A stretch of DNA of 64,000 nucleotides. It comes from Isoetes taiwanensis. Taxonomy: Eukaryota > Streptophyta > Lycopodiopsida > Isoetales > Isoetaceae. The notes below the pieces were generated by a model that was not told the DNA's origin, did no database searches, and saw only the letters and a list, made by a program, of their open reading frames with translations. The translations under genes and the position numbers were made by a program. Each line of letters begins with the position of its first letter. The stretch's first letter is position 1. The stretch spans positions 33,416 to 97,415 of the forward strand of contig JAJEKV010000751.1 of NCBI GenBank assembly GCA_021234155.1. The letters are read 5' to 3'. Below, in pieces: positions 22,153-33,960 of this stretch.

Positions 22153-22730
22153 CGTTAGAAATTTGATCATGCCATATATTGGAAATATGACCAATCCGGC
22201 ACACAAATAAAAGGACACGTATGGTGAAGCTTCGGAAAAGACAAGTCCTATCCTAATTAGAAGAAAAAGGGGAATAAAAAAGAAGAGAAAGGAAAAAAAA
22301 AAGAACGGTTGAAGGGCATCGAGCTGTGGACGGTTGTGTGATGAGATAAAAGTCGAGGATGTTTGCTTGAGTGGGGACGATGGTTGTTTGTGTGGGCAGA
22401 GGTAGATCTGATGGAGTCGATGAGCAAAGGAGATAGATCCGATGGAGCCGATTAGCTAAGGTAGATCTGCTTTACATTGAATCCGGTGGACATAGTAAAA
22501 ACGCAGATCTGTGGGCGCTTTGATTGCCGGGGATACCGCCAGACGTGACGGTGAAACCGACGGTGCACGATGGTGCTAGGACGCGTTAAATAGTGCAGGT
22601 GACCTTGTTGCGGGAGGACTCAAAGTGGTGTTTGCGGTTGTGGACCGAAAGTGAAGAAGCGCAACGTGTGTGTAGGAGACCGAGCATTGGATTTGTTGGG
22701 TTCAACTCCCGTGACTCACGAAAATTAACA
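22153..22730 (+). repeat. Left LTR of the Copia element
   Basis: Aligned by eye with the right LTR, nearly every difference is at a CTG or CAG: CCGG for CTGG, TTCGG for TTCTGG, AAGTCGAGG for AAGCTGGAGG, CCGATGG for CTGATGG. Its first bases CG instead of TG arise where the flank ...AACAC and TG would form CTG. Confidence 0.9.
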
Positions 22731-22731
22731 T

Positions 22732-22743
22732 TGGTATCAGAGC
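22732..22743 (+). other. Primer-binding site, initiator tRNA-Met
   Basis: TGGTATCAGAGC one base after the left LTR is the standard complement of the 3' end of plant initiator tRNA-Met used by Copia elements. Confidence 0.9.
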
Positions 22744-23034
22744 CATGAACCCAAAAATGGAGTTTTCTTGCCAAAATAGTTGAACGTGTGGAGGGGAAAA
22801 TCCATCCGAAGTTAAGCTGTGATTGGAAGACCGGCCGTGATTGGAACCGGGGGGTAGCGTTTTTGGATTCCTTTATTGAATCCGGGAAGACTCTATTTTG
22901 AAAACCGAAGGCGGGGGCATAACCATGAGCATGAATCAGAATTTTGCAACTGTTCCCTTAACTATCGATTCGGGGCAGAAAGAACAGAATTGCCCGGGAA
23001 GGATTGATTAAAACATTGAAAGAACCGGACCGCC

Positions 23035-25612
23035 TTGTGTACGAATGGGAAACGGTGATTTGCATAAGGTTAAGGGTTGCGGAAAGCTTGAGTTTTACCA
23101 TAATGGGGAAAGCAGACAAGGTATGCACGGAGAATGCTCTGTATACACACGGTATGTTGTTTAATTTGATTTCGTGAGCTTGGACTTAGTGGATCTTTGG
23201 ATACAAAGTAAATTTTGATACTCCTCATTGTGAAATAGTTGGGAATGGTAGAAAGATTTATGCGAAAAAGAAAAGGAAAGTTATATTGTTTAGATGCTTT
23301 TCCTTCATTTGGCGATATTAGCTTGTCAGAATTATGGCATCTGAGGTGTGGTCATGTGAATGATGCAACAATAAAAATAATGAGCAAACATAAATTGGTA
23401 GAAGGATTACCTGCCAACATGGATGCGGATGAACATAGAATATGTCATGGATGCATGCTAGGGAAACAGACTAGACATGCTTTTAAGCCTCGGTTCTCGA
23501 AAACATTAGGGGTGTTGAATTTGGTGCATTCGGATTTGTGTGGTCCGATGCGCGTGCAGAGTATGAGTGGCAAGGTGTATTTTATTACTTTTATTGATGA
23601 TTTTTCTCGGAGGACGAGGTGTTATTTCTTGAGATCTAAAGATCAGGCATTCCAAGCATTTCAGTTGTATTTGGCAGAAGCTGAACGTGAGACCTCCAGA
23701 CGGTTGAAACGTCTGCGTTCTGATTCAGGGGGAGAGTATCTGTCAGGTGCTTTTATGCAGTTTTGTCGAGAAAAAGGGATTCGTCGGCAATTTACTTGTA
23801 GGCATACTCCACAGCAAAATGGTATTGCTGAAAGGAAAAATAGAACTTTGATGAATGCAGTAAGATCAATGTTAAAACATGCTGGTTTACCTAATTACCT
23901 ATGGGCGGAAGCAGTACAGGCTGCGTGTTATATTCAGAACAAGTTGCCGTCAGCAGGTATTAGAGGAAGAATTCCGGAAGAAGTATGGTGTGGTAAAAAA
24001 CAATCTGTAGAAAGATTGCGTGCATATGGTTGTCTGGCTTACATGCATGTGCCAGAGGAATTGCGCTCCAAACTGGATGATAGAAGTGTGGAAACATATC
24101 TTGTTGGTTATGAGGATCAGGGATACAGACTGTATGACCCTAAGACCAAAAAGATTCATATAAGCCGGGATGTAGTTTTTGATGAAACCAAGTTTTATAA
24201 AGATAGGTTGGTCAAGCAAGATGTGCCACGGGAGAAAATGAGAAATTTAGAAAATCAGCCTTGGGCTCCAGAAGGTTGGTTTGAAGATGATGAGAAGGAA
24301 GATGTTGAGGCTCAAGAGGATGGTGTTGTGGATGAACTTCCAGAAGATGCAGGATTAGAAGATCAAAATGTGGAAGTAAGCATGGAAGAGCAAGAACAAA
24401 TAATGGAGCCAGGAGATATAAGAGTTGAGGAACCAGTTGAAGAGCAGACAGTAGAGCCAAGAGATGTAGGGGTCGAAGAGCCCGCTCGCACACAAACAGG
24501 TGATGCAGCAAGATTAAAGCGAGAAGTGTCTTTTGATACATCAAAATATGGAAGGGATGAACGTGGTAGAAGCACACGCGAACGCAGACTTCCTGCAAAG
24601 TTTAAGGAGTACGAGCTGGGGCCACCATCGATGTTGTGTGCTGTAGAGCCAAGGTCGTACAATGAAGCGGTTAAGTCACCAGATGCAGATAAATGGCACA
24701 AGGCAATGGAAGAAGAGTTGAACTCATTTAAATTAACAGGTACTTACGATCTAGTATCCCGTCCTAAAGAGAAAAATGTAGTAGGATGTAAATGGATTTT
24801 TAGATTGAAAAAGGGACCTGATGGTGAAGTTGAAAGATACAAGGCGTAGGCCGGTGGCGCAATGGGTTTTACGTAAAGAAGGTATAGATTATCATGATAC
24901 TTTCTCGCCAATTGTTAAACTGACCAGTTTGAGAGCTTTAGTAGCCCTTGCAGTTGAACATGATTTAGAACTTGATCATATGGATGTGAAAACAGCGTTT
25001 TTGAATGGGGACTTGGAGGAGGAGATTTTCATGGAACAGCCAGTTGGGTATGAGGTGCAAGGGAATAAAGTTTGCAAGTTGAAGAAAGCAGTATATGGCC
25101 TCAGACAAGCAGCTCGACAATGGTACGTATGTATGAATACGTTTTTATTATCTCAAGGCTTTGAAAAATTAGAAAGCGAAGGAAATTTATACATAAGGAG
25201 AGTTGGAGATAAATTTTGTGTTGTTGCTTTATACGTTGATGACTGTATAATGACTGCAAGTGATAGAAAGTTTCTGGATGAATGTAAAGCTATTCTGAGA
25301 ACCAGGTTTCAGATGAGTGATCTGGGATGTTTGAAAAAGTTTTTAGGGATGGAGGTTACCCGGAGTAGGGAAACTGGAACGCTTGTATTGACTCAGAAGC
25401 AATATATCAAAAAGATGCTTGATAAGTTTTTTATGACGGAGTGTAAACCAGTTCCCACACCTTTGGTAGTAAATAATAGGATTTGTGGAAGCATGTGTCC
25501 TAGAACTGAGGAAGAGAAAAGACAAATGAAAAAGGTACCATCTGAGGGAGCTCATAGGAGTTTGCTTTATGTTGCTAATGCCACCGCACCGATAATCGCT
25601 TTTCTGTCGTAA
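23035..25612 (+). pseudogene. Copia polyprotein: protease remnant, integrase, reverse transcriptase
   Basis: A protease C-terminal remnant (VRMGNGDLHKVKGCGKLEF) starts near 23037. The long frame 23239-24849 has the GAG-pre-integrase zinc finger (LWHLRCGH ... CHGCMLGKQ, residues 30-80), the integrase core (VHSDLCGPM, FIDDFSRR, DSGGEY, then PQQNGIAERKNRTL, residues about 95-205), an acidic linker (about 345-420) and the start of reverse transcriptase (KAMEEELNSF, GCKWIFRLKK). It ends at a TAG near 24847; a frame opening at 24821 continues with YHDTFSPIVKL, MDVKTAFLNGDLEEEI, YGLRQAARQWY and the active-site YVDD (near 25230). One frameshift separates them and another follows near 25610. Confidence 0.9.
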
Positions 25613-25639
25613 GCTTTGTTGAGTAGGTATTTGAACAAT

Positions 25640-26227
25640 CGGGATGGACGACCGGGTGGTTGCAAAACGAAGTTCTCGATATTTGAAGGGGACTATAGAT
25701 CTAGGAATTTGTTATACTAAAAGCAATGGGAACCCTGAGATAGCAGGTTTTGCAGAGCTATCTGGTTATGCAGATGCAGATTGGGCTGGAGACTTGGATG
25801 AACGGAAGTCTACTACTGGATATCTTTGCAAACTTAACGGGGCAGTGATTTCATGGTGTAGCAAGAAACAAAATTGTACAAAGAATGTCAAGTGCAGAGT
25901 CGAGTACATATCAAAGATCATCGGTTTTGTAGAGAAATAATATGGCTAAGGAGGATGTTACATGAGCTTGAGAGAAGCAAACAAATCCGACTAAACTTTA
26001 TTGTGATAATAAGAGTTGTATAGCCATAGCCAAGAATCCGGTATTACATTCGAGGACAAAGCATATCGATCTTCATTGCCATTTCATTAGAGAGAAGGTA
26101 GCCGACGGTGAAATTGATTTGCAATACATCTCTACCAATAAACAAGAAGCAGATATTTTGACAAAAGCACTAGGTGAAACCAAACATGCGCAGTTTAGGA
26201 AAGCTATTGGCATTGGGAATATGGCAT
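25640..26227 (+). pseudogene. Copia RNase H
   Basis: YLKGTIDLGICY, then GYADADWAGDLDERKSTTGY and LNGAVISWCSKKQ are the Copia RNase H core. In another frame, from about 26030, come HSRTKHIDLHCHFIREKV and YISTNKQEADILTKAL, its C-terminal part, ending just before the polypurine tract. A frame change near 25935 breaks it. Confidence 0.85.
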
Positions 26228-26237
26228 GAAGGGGGAG
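26228..26237 (+). other. Polypurine tract
   Basis: AAGGGGGAG directly precedes the right LTR start TGTTAG, the expected priming site for plus-strand DNA. Confidence 0.85.
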
Positions 26238-26808
26238 TGTTAGAAATTTGATCATGCCATATATTGGAAATATGACCAATCTGGCACACAAATAAAAGGA
26301 CACGTATGGTGAAGCTTCTGGAAAAGACAAGTCCTATCCTAATTAGAAGAAAAAGGGGAATAAAAAGAAGAGAAAGGAAAAAAAAAGAACGGTTGAAGGG
26401 CATCGAGCTGTGACGGTTGTGTGATGAGATAAAAGCTGGAGGATGTTTGCTTGAGTGGGACGATGGTTGTTTGTGTGGGCAGAGGTAGATCTGATGGAGT
26501 CGATGAGCAAAGGAGATAGATCTGATGGAGCCGATTAGCTAAGGTAGATCTGTTTACATTGAATCCGGTGGACATAGTAAAAACTGCAGATCTGTGGGCG
26601 CTTTGATTGCTGGGGATACCGCCAGGAGCTGACGGTGAAACTGACGGTGCACGATGGTGCTAGACGCTGCAGTAGTGCAGGTGACCTTGTTGCAGGAGGA
26701 CTCAAAGTGGTGTTTGCAGGCTGTGACCGAGTGAAGAAGCGCAACGTGTGTGTAGGAGACCGAGCATTGGATTTGTTGGGTTCAACTCCCAGACTCTGAA
26801 AATTAACA
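26238..26808 (+). repeat. Right LTR of the Copia element
   Basis: This copy keeps CTG/CAG where the left LTR shows other bases, for example AAACTGCAGATCTG and GACGCTGCAGTAGTGCAG. It ends in TTAACA before the AACAC target duplication. Confidence 0.92.
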
Positions 26809-26813
26809 AACAC

Positions 26814-28441
26814 AGTGTTGGGGATTGAACGACTATAATCAGTCTCAACCTCCCAGCCAAGTTAATTTCTCTGCCATATCTGGTGGTTACAAGCACACCT
26901 GTGGCATCAGAGATGATACAAAGGAAGCAGTTTGCTGGGGTGATAATACATATAATCAATTAAAAGTCCCAGCTGGGGTTCCATTTTCAGTAATCTCTTC
27001 AGGAGATTGGTACACCTGTGGCGTCAGAATAGATAACCCCATGTCTACAGAATGTTGGGGAAGATTCAAGGGTCTATCAATGCTGGAAAAAATTGGTGAG
27101 ACTCCTTGCCAGTTTAACTGTACTGACAAGCAATATGAAATGAATTCTACATACTTGGGCATGAGTCCTTGCCCCGACTCTAATAAAATCTGTGTAGATT
27201 GCTCTGTTTGTTCACCATGGCAGGTCGAATCTACTACATGTGGAAGCAGCTCTGACAGAGTATGTAGGGATATTACAGCACAATCGAATATTACAGCACA
27301 GTCGCCTGTTTCTTCCCCTGTTTCTTCGCCTGCAAAGGCTTCTAGCTTTTCGGGCATAGTTCTTGGTATCGTGGTAAGCATCCTTGCTGTATTTGCAGTT
27401 TTGCTTTCCTTATTATGCTGGAGATATGGCATAAAAAAGGTAGTTAAACTACCTGGGCCATGGGAAAATCCACCTGAAAGGATTGAAGCATTCACGAGTT
27501 CGGAGCTTGCTACAGCTACAGCGAATTATAATGCATCATTGTTGCTTGGTAAAGGAGCATTTGGTATGGTGTATAAAGGAAGCCTTCGGGATGGACGTGT
27601 TGTGGCTGTTAAGAAGAGTACAAATTCTGAAAGATCTAAATCCTTTGATCAAGAACTGCAACTGCTGGCAAAAGTGCACCATACCTATCTGGTGAACTTG
27701 ATTGGTTTCTGCAGTGAAGAGAAAATATTGGTTTTTGAGTTCATGGAAAATGGTTCATTGTATGACTGTCTTTTCAACAAGAAGGCTATTCAACTGGATT
27801 GGAAAACGAGGCTTACAATTGCTGTGCAGTCATCTAGGGGTTTAGAATATATGCATGCTTATGCAAAACCCTCTATAATACACAGAGATGTGAAGTGCTC
27901 AAACATACTCTAGATAAAGAGTGGAATGCTCATGTTTCTGACTTTGGCCTATCGCTAATAGGACCAGCTGCAGGAGACACACATCTTAGCAATTTAACTG
28001 TGATGGGCACTCCTGGCTACTTGGATCCAGAATATTTCCTTACATTAAACCTTACCACCAAGAGTGATGTTTACAGCTTTGGAGTGGTAATATTGGAACT
28101 TCTGACTGGTAGAAAAGCTTTTGACAACGAGCAGCCTACTCATGGAGTTGTGGGATGGATATCAGATTTTTTGGACAGTAATCTGATTGCTCATGTGTTA
28201 GACAAGTCATTGGAGGCACTTCAGGATATGTCTCCCCTTGTTGAAGCGTTGGAGTTGGGTCTGGATTGTGTTAGACCAAAAGGAAAGGATCGTCCAACCA
28301 TGTCAGCAGTGGCACTTACCTTAGAGAAATGTCTGGAAAAACTAGTGTTGAGTGACCATGCCTCCTCCTCTACTAGTGTTGAGTGACCATGCCTCCTCCT
28401 CTACTGATCCAGGATCATCCGTTTGTTTTAGTCCTCTTTAG
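26814..28441 (+). pseudogene. CRINKLY4/ACR4-like receptor kinase, C-terminal part
   Basis: Continues the reading frame cut at 22152: QCWGLNDYNQ, then two CRINKLY4 repeats (NFSAISGGYKHTCGIR, AVCWG; FSVISSGDWYTCGVR, ECWG), a Cys-rich TNFR-like segment (about 27100-27270), a membrane segment (FSGIVLGIVVSILAVFAVLL, about 27345-27430) and a kinase domain. Kinase landmarks are GKGAFGMVYKG, VAVKK, HRDVKCSNIL, DFGLS, GTPGYLDPEY and SDVYSFGVVILELLTG. A one-base deletion near 27905 (CTCTAG where CTCCTAG would keep the frame) creates a stop between the HRD and DFG motifs. A 31-bp duplication at the C-terminus adds an early TGA at 28384; the older stop would be TAG at 28439-28441. The catalytic residues are preserved, so the gene was lost recently or part of the damage is sequence error. 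Confidence 0.9.
28342..28403 (+). repeat. 31-bp tandem duplication at the kinase C-terminus
   Basis: CTAGTGTTGAGTGACCATGC with CTCCTCCTCTA occurs at 28342 and again at 28373. As 31 is not a multiple of three, it shifts the frame and brings in a TGA; without it the frame runs on to TAG at 28439. Confidence 0.9.
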
Positions 28442-28959
28442 TGCAACTATTATTATTATTTTTTTTTTTTTTTTTTTTTGAGGGTAAGAGTGTGTTTTTT
28501 GTTATTAATAATAGTAATAAAAATACAGAGAGTCCCCAATGGGGCAAATAGGAAGCATTAGGGCTATTATATGGGTTCTCTATGCATCATGATGTGCGTA
28601 CTAAGGCAAGTCCTATTCCACAACAGCATAATGGTAGAGAGACCCTATCTGGTCAGTTACTCAGATTGCTTTCTCCACTAAACTCAAACTGTTCCACCAT
28701 TAGATCTATCATTGAAAGTCCGGGTCCTCGAGCTCATCCAATGGCACTTAAAGTAGTTATAGAATCCTTCAATCTTACCAAGTGGCCCAATCCCCTATTG
28801 TAACTCATCCCCATTTTTCCGTGGTGGGACAATGCCATTAAAGCAACTTCCTTATTAAAAAGACTCTTGAGTTTCTCAATAGAGATAGATTGCCCCCAAA
28901 GTGACATCGCATCGATACCTCCATATAATCCGTGAGAGCCACACTAACCGTGGAGGCCA

Positions 28960-31900
28960 ATACGCCTCTGCTCTGAGATCATAACAACATTCGACCATCG
29001 GTTGATGCATATCTTGATCTCATAATAGGGCATACCCAAAACCGTAACTCGGTAATTCTTGGCCGAGAAGAAGAGGTGTGAAAGAGATTCGCTAGCTCGC
29101 ACCCCCGGAGGACACGTGTCCAAGACACAATTCCTCTATGGACCAGCTTCACTTTAGTGTTGAGACCTCCTTGGAGAGCCTCCCATCTAAAAAATTGTAT
29201 TCTCCTAGAGCATAAGGTTTTCCAGGAGTTTGCTAAGAGGAGCTTAGCCGCTGAACCATTCATTTGGAGCCTAGCCTCTGCTTTAAGAGGGGAGTCATCA
29301 GAAAGGGCCCGATATATACTTGCAACATTGTATGTCTCCTTGCCTGCACAAGACCACTTTTCCTCAGGACCAGTAGACCCTGAGAGAAGCTTAACATTAT
29401 CTAGGATCTTTCGTAGTATCTTTCTATCACCCTCCCCGCTCTTTTGCACTTTGAGTCTAAATTCCATCCAAGATATCCATCTATCGTTTTCCCAAAGATC
29501 TTTTGCAATTTTAAGATCCCATGGTCTCGCCATTTTTTAAAGATGCGAGGATGAACTAATGCCAAGGGACGCCCATTCTCTTCCCATACATGAGTGTTCC
29601 AGAATATACCGACTTTCCCAAATTTCCTCGAGGTATAGTCATGGGGAACATATCCGCTTTTTTGCACCTCCCTCCAAGCATGAAGAAGAAGCCTCATGAC
29701 CAGGGGAGGTGCCAGGGCCACCTTAAAATTACAAAAAAAGGCTCCTAGTTCATCCCTAGGAAGAGATGGTTTACCATGAATCTTGCACAGATCAAACCAG
29801 TGCTTAACAAATGCCAGAGCAGGAGATGTATCCCCTTGTAAAACTCGCCAGACAAATCTAGCCGCCAGAGCTTGAGCCTGCAAGCGTGAAAGGGTCCTTA
29901 CATCCAATCCCTCCATCCCTTTTATCCCTACATAGCTCGGACCAAGCAACATGAGCCATACCCCCCCAAATAAACTTTCTAATGATAACCTGTATTTGAT
30001 TATATATTCCTTTCTGGGCTACCAAAGACCGACGTGAGGAATATATGTGAGAGCCGCGTAACAAAGATTAGCAATCTGTTACTCTTCCTCAAGCTGAGAT
30101 AATCCTTTAGATGACCATAACCCAACCTTTTTTCTAAGTTTGTCTAGAATAGGGGCCCGTGAGACCCTTCATATTATCTCGAGATGAGAGGGGCAAACCC
30201 AACAGCTTAATTGTTTCCCCCTACCATTTGGGAAGCCCAATCCATTAGCACGAGGGTCAATATCTCCCTCTAAAGCCCATAGAACGGAACATTTGGTGGC
30301 ATTTAGCCCTATGCCTGATATAACCTCAAAAGCAATCAATATCTCACGAAAGGAATGAAAGCTGCCATCGTCATACCTGAGGAACATAAAGGTGTCATCC
30401 GCATATTGCATGATTGTGAGTTTTTCGGCTTGATTCGGTAGAACCAGACCATTGATGCCCCCTTCCAGTACTTTGAGATTAACCATCCTTGTGAGAAGGT
30501 TGGCCATAATTAGAAAAAGGTATGGGGCAAGCGGGCAACCCTGCCTAATACCCTTCCTGAGGTCAAAGAGACCAGAAGGTTCACCATTAACTTAAAAATG
30601 ATGTAGAGGCAAATTTGTTCATTCCCATTGAGATGTCGATGAACCGCTTATTGAAACCCATGTGGCTCATAACTTCTCGCAGGCCATCTCACCTAAGGGA
30701 ATCGAGGCCTTTCTAGAATCCATCTTAACAAGTACACAATTTTGCCGTGTGGATCTGCACCAATGCAAACCTTCTCTAGCCGCTAGGTAATTGTCCAAAA
30801 TATACCTACCTGGCAGAAAAGCTGATTGTTCCCTTCCAATAACTCTGTTCAAGATAGGCTTAAGACGGTTGGCATGCTATGCCTTTCATGATAACCTTAT
30901 ATAAGACATTTGTTAGTGCAATGGGACGCCACTCTCCAAGTGATTGAGGTCTAGAGACTTTTGGGACCAAGGTGATGAATCCCGGCCGCCAGAGTTGGAT
31001 GTAACGAGCAAGAGGACCAAGCCCCAAACAGACCTCCACAAAGTCCTTTGGTCCAAGAGCGTCCCAAAACTCCACAAAGAATTCAGGAGGGAAGCCATCA
31101 GGGCCTGGGGACTTACCAGAAGCCAGAGAGCATAGTACTTTAAATATCTCCCAAGGCTACCGACGCGATGAGAGTGTGGTTGTCATCTCTAGTAATCTTA
31201 TGTGCCCACTCAATGGGCCAACCAAAGAGAGATTTGGGATTGATAAGAAGATGGGAGATTATGCGCTTTGAATTGAGCTCGAAAAGCTGTCTCCGAATAA
31301 ACGCCTCGATAGCCCCGGATCGAGAAAGTATATTTTGACAGTTATCTTTAATTGAAGTAATACTGTTCTCTGCTAATCTGGCCCCTGCCATTCTAAAGAA
31401 GCACTTAGAGTTTTCATGATCTGACTCTGCGTACCACTTTGTTTTAGAACGAACCGCAGCCCCCCTGGCTTCCTCCTCCTCAATAGCTTTGGCTTTTATT
31501 TCCAGTTCCTCCTCTAAGGATTGTTTGTCTCTGTTATGGGGATCAAAATGAGATCCCGCTTGATCGCCCCTTAGAAGGTTGTGTACACGACATTTTTTTC
31601 TTTCTTGAATTTCAAGCATTCCTCCTTGCCCCATTTCTTGATCCACATCTTCATAAGGCTGATCTTTTTAACCCAAGCCTTCATGGAAGGTAGGCATTCC
31701 GTATTAGTTAGAGAAGCCAGGAAAGTCCTAAAGGGTCTGCAGAATGCCTCCTTCCCTAATAGGGAGGTATTGAACTTGAAAGGCACATTCCCTCCTCTTC
31801 TTTTAGTAGGGATGCTCTCCAACACTAACTTTTGTGGCACATGGTCTGAATGAGAGAAAGCAAGCTCTCCTTCAACATAACATCTGTCCATGAAGGAGGC

Positions 31901-32498
31901 TGTCCTATTAGCCATGTAGAACCTGGGTGGTAGTAAGCAAAGATACTCTGTCATGCCCCTTCTGTTTATTAGACCAGGAGAATGCAGCGTTAGATGGAGG
32001 AATTAGGGAGAAGCCAACGCTGTTTAGAAGTGAGTTCCACGTAACTTCCTCCTCTTGTAGCAAATTCCTGTGCAACCCAATTTTTTGATCCCATACATCT
32101 GTCATATTCAGATCCCCTCCAAGGACCCAATTTTCAACTCCAAAACCCTGATGAGTTATCCAGAGCTCTATCTCTCTCCACATAGCTGCCCTTTCTGCAG
32201 GTATATTAGAGGCATAAATGTTGATGAGCCCCCACATACAATTATTTGTTTCAAAAATTACAACCTGCCATCTACCACTTCCCCCTGCATATTGATATTT
32301 TTGGACTTGTCCCTTCCATAAGATAAAGGAGGAGTAATTACCTCCAATCCAACTGCCAATGGACCTGGCCTCAAAGTCTGGAAGTCTATGCTCCTGAAGA
32401 AGGATGACATCCGCCTTCATAGACCTGATAGCTGCTAACACTCGACTACGCTTAAGAACACCCTTGATGCCACGCAAATTCCATGAGACAATAATCAT
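28960..32498 (-). pseudogene. LINE ORF2: endonuclease and reverse transcriptase
   Basis: Starting at 32498: the AP endonuclease (MIIVSWNLRGIKG, LLQEHRLPDFEA, INIYASNIP, LGGDLNMTDVWD; 32498-31908), a connecting region (31954-31140), then reverse transcriptase pieces in several frames: PGFITLVPKV with EWRPIALTNVLYKV (31075-30860), GREQSAFLPGRYILDN with LVKMDSRKA (30852-30667), the active-site YADD at 30394-30405 within LTIMQYADDTFMFL, and a C-terminal zf-RVT-like region (29952-28979). Domain order is L1. At least seven frame breaks occur, so it is inactive as written. Confidence 0.88.
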
Positions 32499-33248
32499 GA
32501 GTTAAAAGTTGTGGGACGGCCAGCTATACCGTTGTCATCAGCGGAGTTGCTAAAGGAAGAGGTCGAAGCTTTCTTCCTTTTCATCTCACCTGAGTTATCT
32601 GGACTCATATTTGCATCAAGCTTATTTTTCTTCCCAAGTAGAGCAAATGGATTCTCTAGCATCTCCACGCCATCTGTTGTACCTATTTCATTATCTTGAG
32701 TTTGAGTTGCCTTTTGATTCCCAGGCGGTTCAAGAAGCCTTGCTCTCGAGTATTCTTGGTTATCAAACTCGAGAGCCCCCTTCTCGAGAGAAGAAACCCT
32801 CAAATATATTTAGACAGTGACATTGGTTGAGAGGAGTCCGCACATTTTGAGTTCACCATGTCATGAGAGCCGGGTTTCCGGCCAAATTTCTAGCTCTTAT
32901 ACCATGTTTGGAGGCCACCACTTGCCATTGAGTCTCCCCACCCGTGGTGTCCACTTTAGAACATGGCACACTTCGGGTCGCGTTCCTGCACACACCGGAT
33001 GAAGAAGGGTAGCAAAAGCTGTGTGCGGGAGCGGGAGTAAATGGGGAGTGACCAATAACGTGAAGGGGGAACATGTGTCCCTTGAGGGGCTTCCTCCTGT
33101 GTGTCGTCCTCAGTCACATGCACATGTTCTCTGTCATTGCCCTCGGAGGCATTTTGATCATTGACGTTTGTCTGTCTTGGTTTGATCACTTCTTCTAGTT
33201 CCACATTTGGGAACATCTTCCTTATTTCCCATCCATTTAATAGCTTGA
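32495..33248 (-). pseudogene. LINE ORF1, 3' part
   Basis: Follows the TIR element on the minus strand with KLLNGWEIRKMFPNVELEEV, then an acidic stretch (ASEGNDREHVHVTEDDTQEE) and, in another frame, NPFALLGKKN and KRKKASTSSFSN, ending just before the ORF2 start. NPFxxL-type and Lys-rich tails are usual at the end of plant L1 ORF1 proteins. Confidence 0.65.
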
Positions 33249-33927
33249 AACCATCATTCAATTAAATTGGGATTATGTCTGGTCCCAAATCGCGCCGAAT
33301 AGGCTTATTATAGGCCATTTTAGCTATATAACCATGTGTTGAATTTGATGAAACTTGTAAAATACGATGGAATTTAACCTAAAATTTTTATGTTTTGGCA
33401 ACATAAAAACCTAAAAAATTGCATATTTTAAACACAATTATCCGCAACCGCGAAATTTGTAGAGTAAAATAACAAGTATATTTGAATAACTAACTGCAAG
33501 CAAGTCCTTATTTTCGAAATGAAAATCGCGCCTGGCGCGATTTTGTGGACATAAACATACTACATTTATGCAGATTCAACTCAAATATTTATACAAACAA
33601 TAAAATTTATGTCCTACAAAATGGTCAAAAACAACGATTTTACAAACGTGAAGAGTCTTTATAATGCTCCCCGATGCGATTTTATCCCGCCCAAAATACT
33701 TAAAATGTCCTATAAAATAGTTAAAAAAAACAGGTTTTAGAAAAATAATAACAAAAACATCCTACAAAACAGTTAAAAGAACAACTTTTATGGAAAAAGT
33801 AAATACAAAATCGCTACGGGCGCTGATTTAACAAGGACAATCACTCTCAAATGTCCTTAAAATGTCCAAAATGACAAAAATAAGGAATAGGCTAACCTCA
33901 AATCGGCGCCCAAAGCGTTTTCATTTT

Positions 33928-33960
<33 letters not shown>

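Larger units (their letters stand above)
22153..26808 (+). mobile_element. Ty1/Copia LTR retrotransposon inside the kinase gene
   Basis: LTRs are 22153-22730 (578 bp) and 26238-26808 (571 bp), beginning TGTTAGAAATTTGATC (CGTTAG in the left copy) and ending AAAATTAACA. The 5-bp target duplication AACAC is at 22148-22152 and 26809-26813. A primer-binding site follows the left LTR and a polypurine tract precedes the right LTR. Domain order integrase, reverse transcriptase, RNase H is Copia. Gag and most of the protease are missing: only about 300 bp separate the leader from the integrase frame. At 4656 bp with no gag, it needed help from another element to move. Confidence 0.95.

Noticed and set aside
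22153-22730. Old age of the Copia element based on LTR divergence
   Set aside because: The LTR differences are almost all at CTG/CAG and include indels, so they probably reflect base-call errors rather than time.
23950-24701. Minus-strand open frames of 89-128 codons
   Set aside because: They are antisense to the clear Copia integrase/linker coding sequence.
26956-27495. 179-codon minus-strand open frame
   Set aside because: It is antisense to the kinase ectodomain, whose family motifs are on the plus strand.
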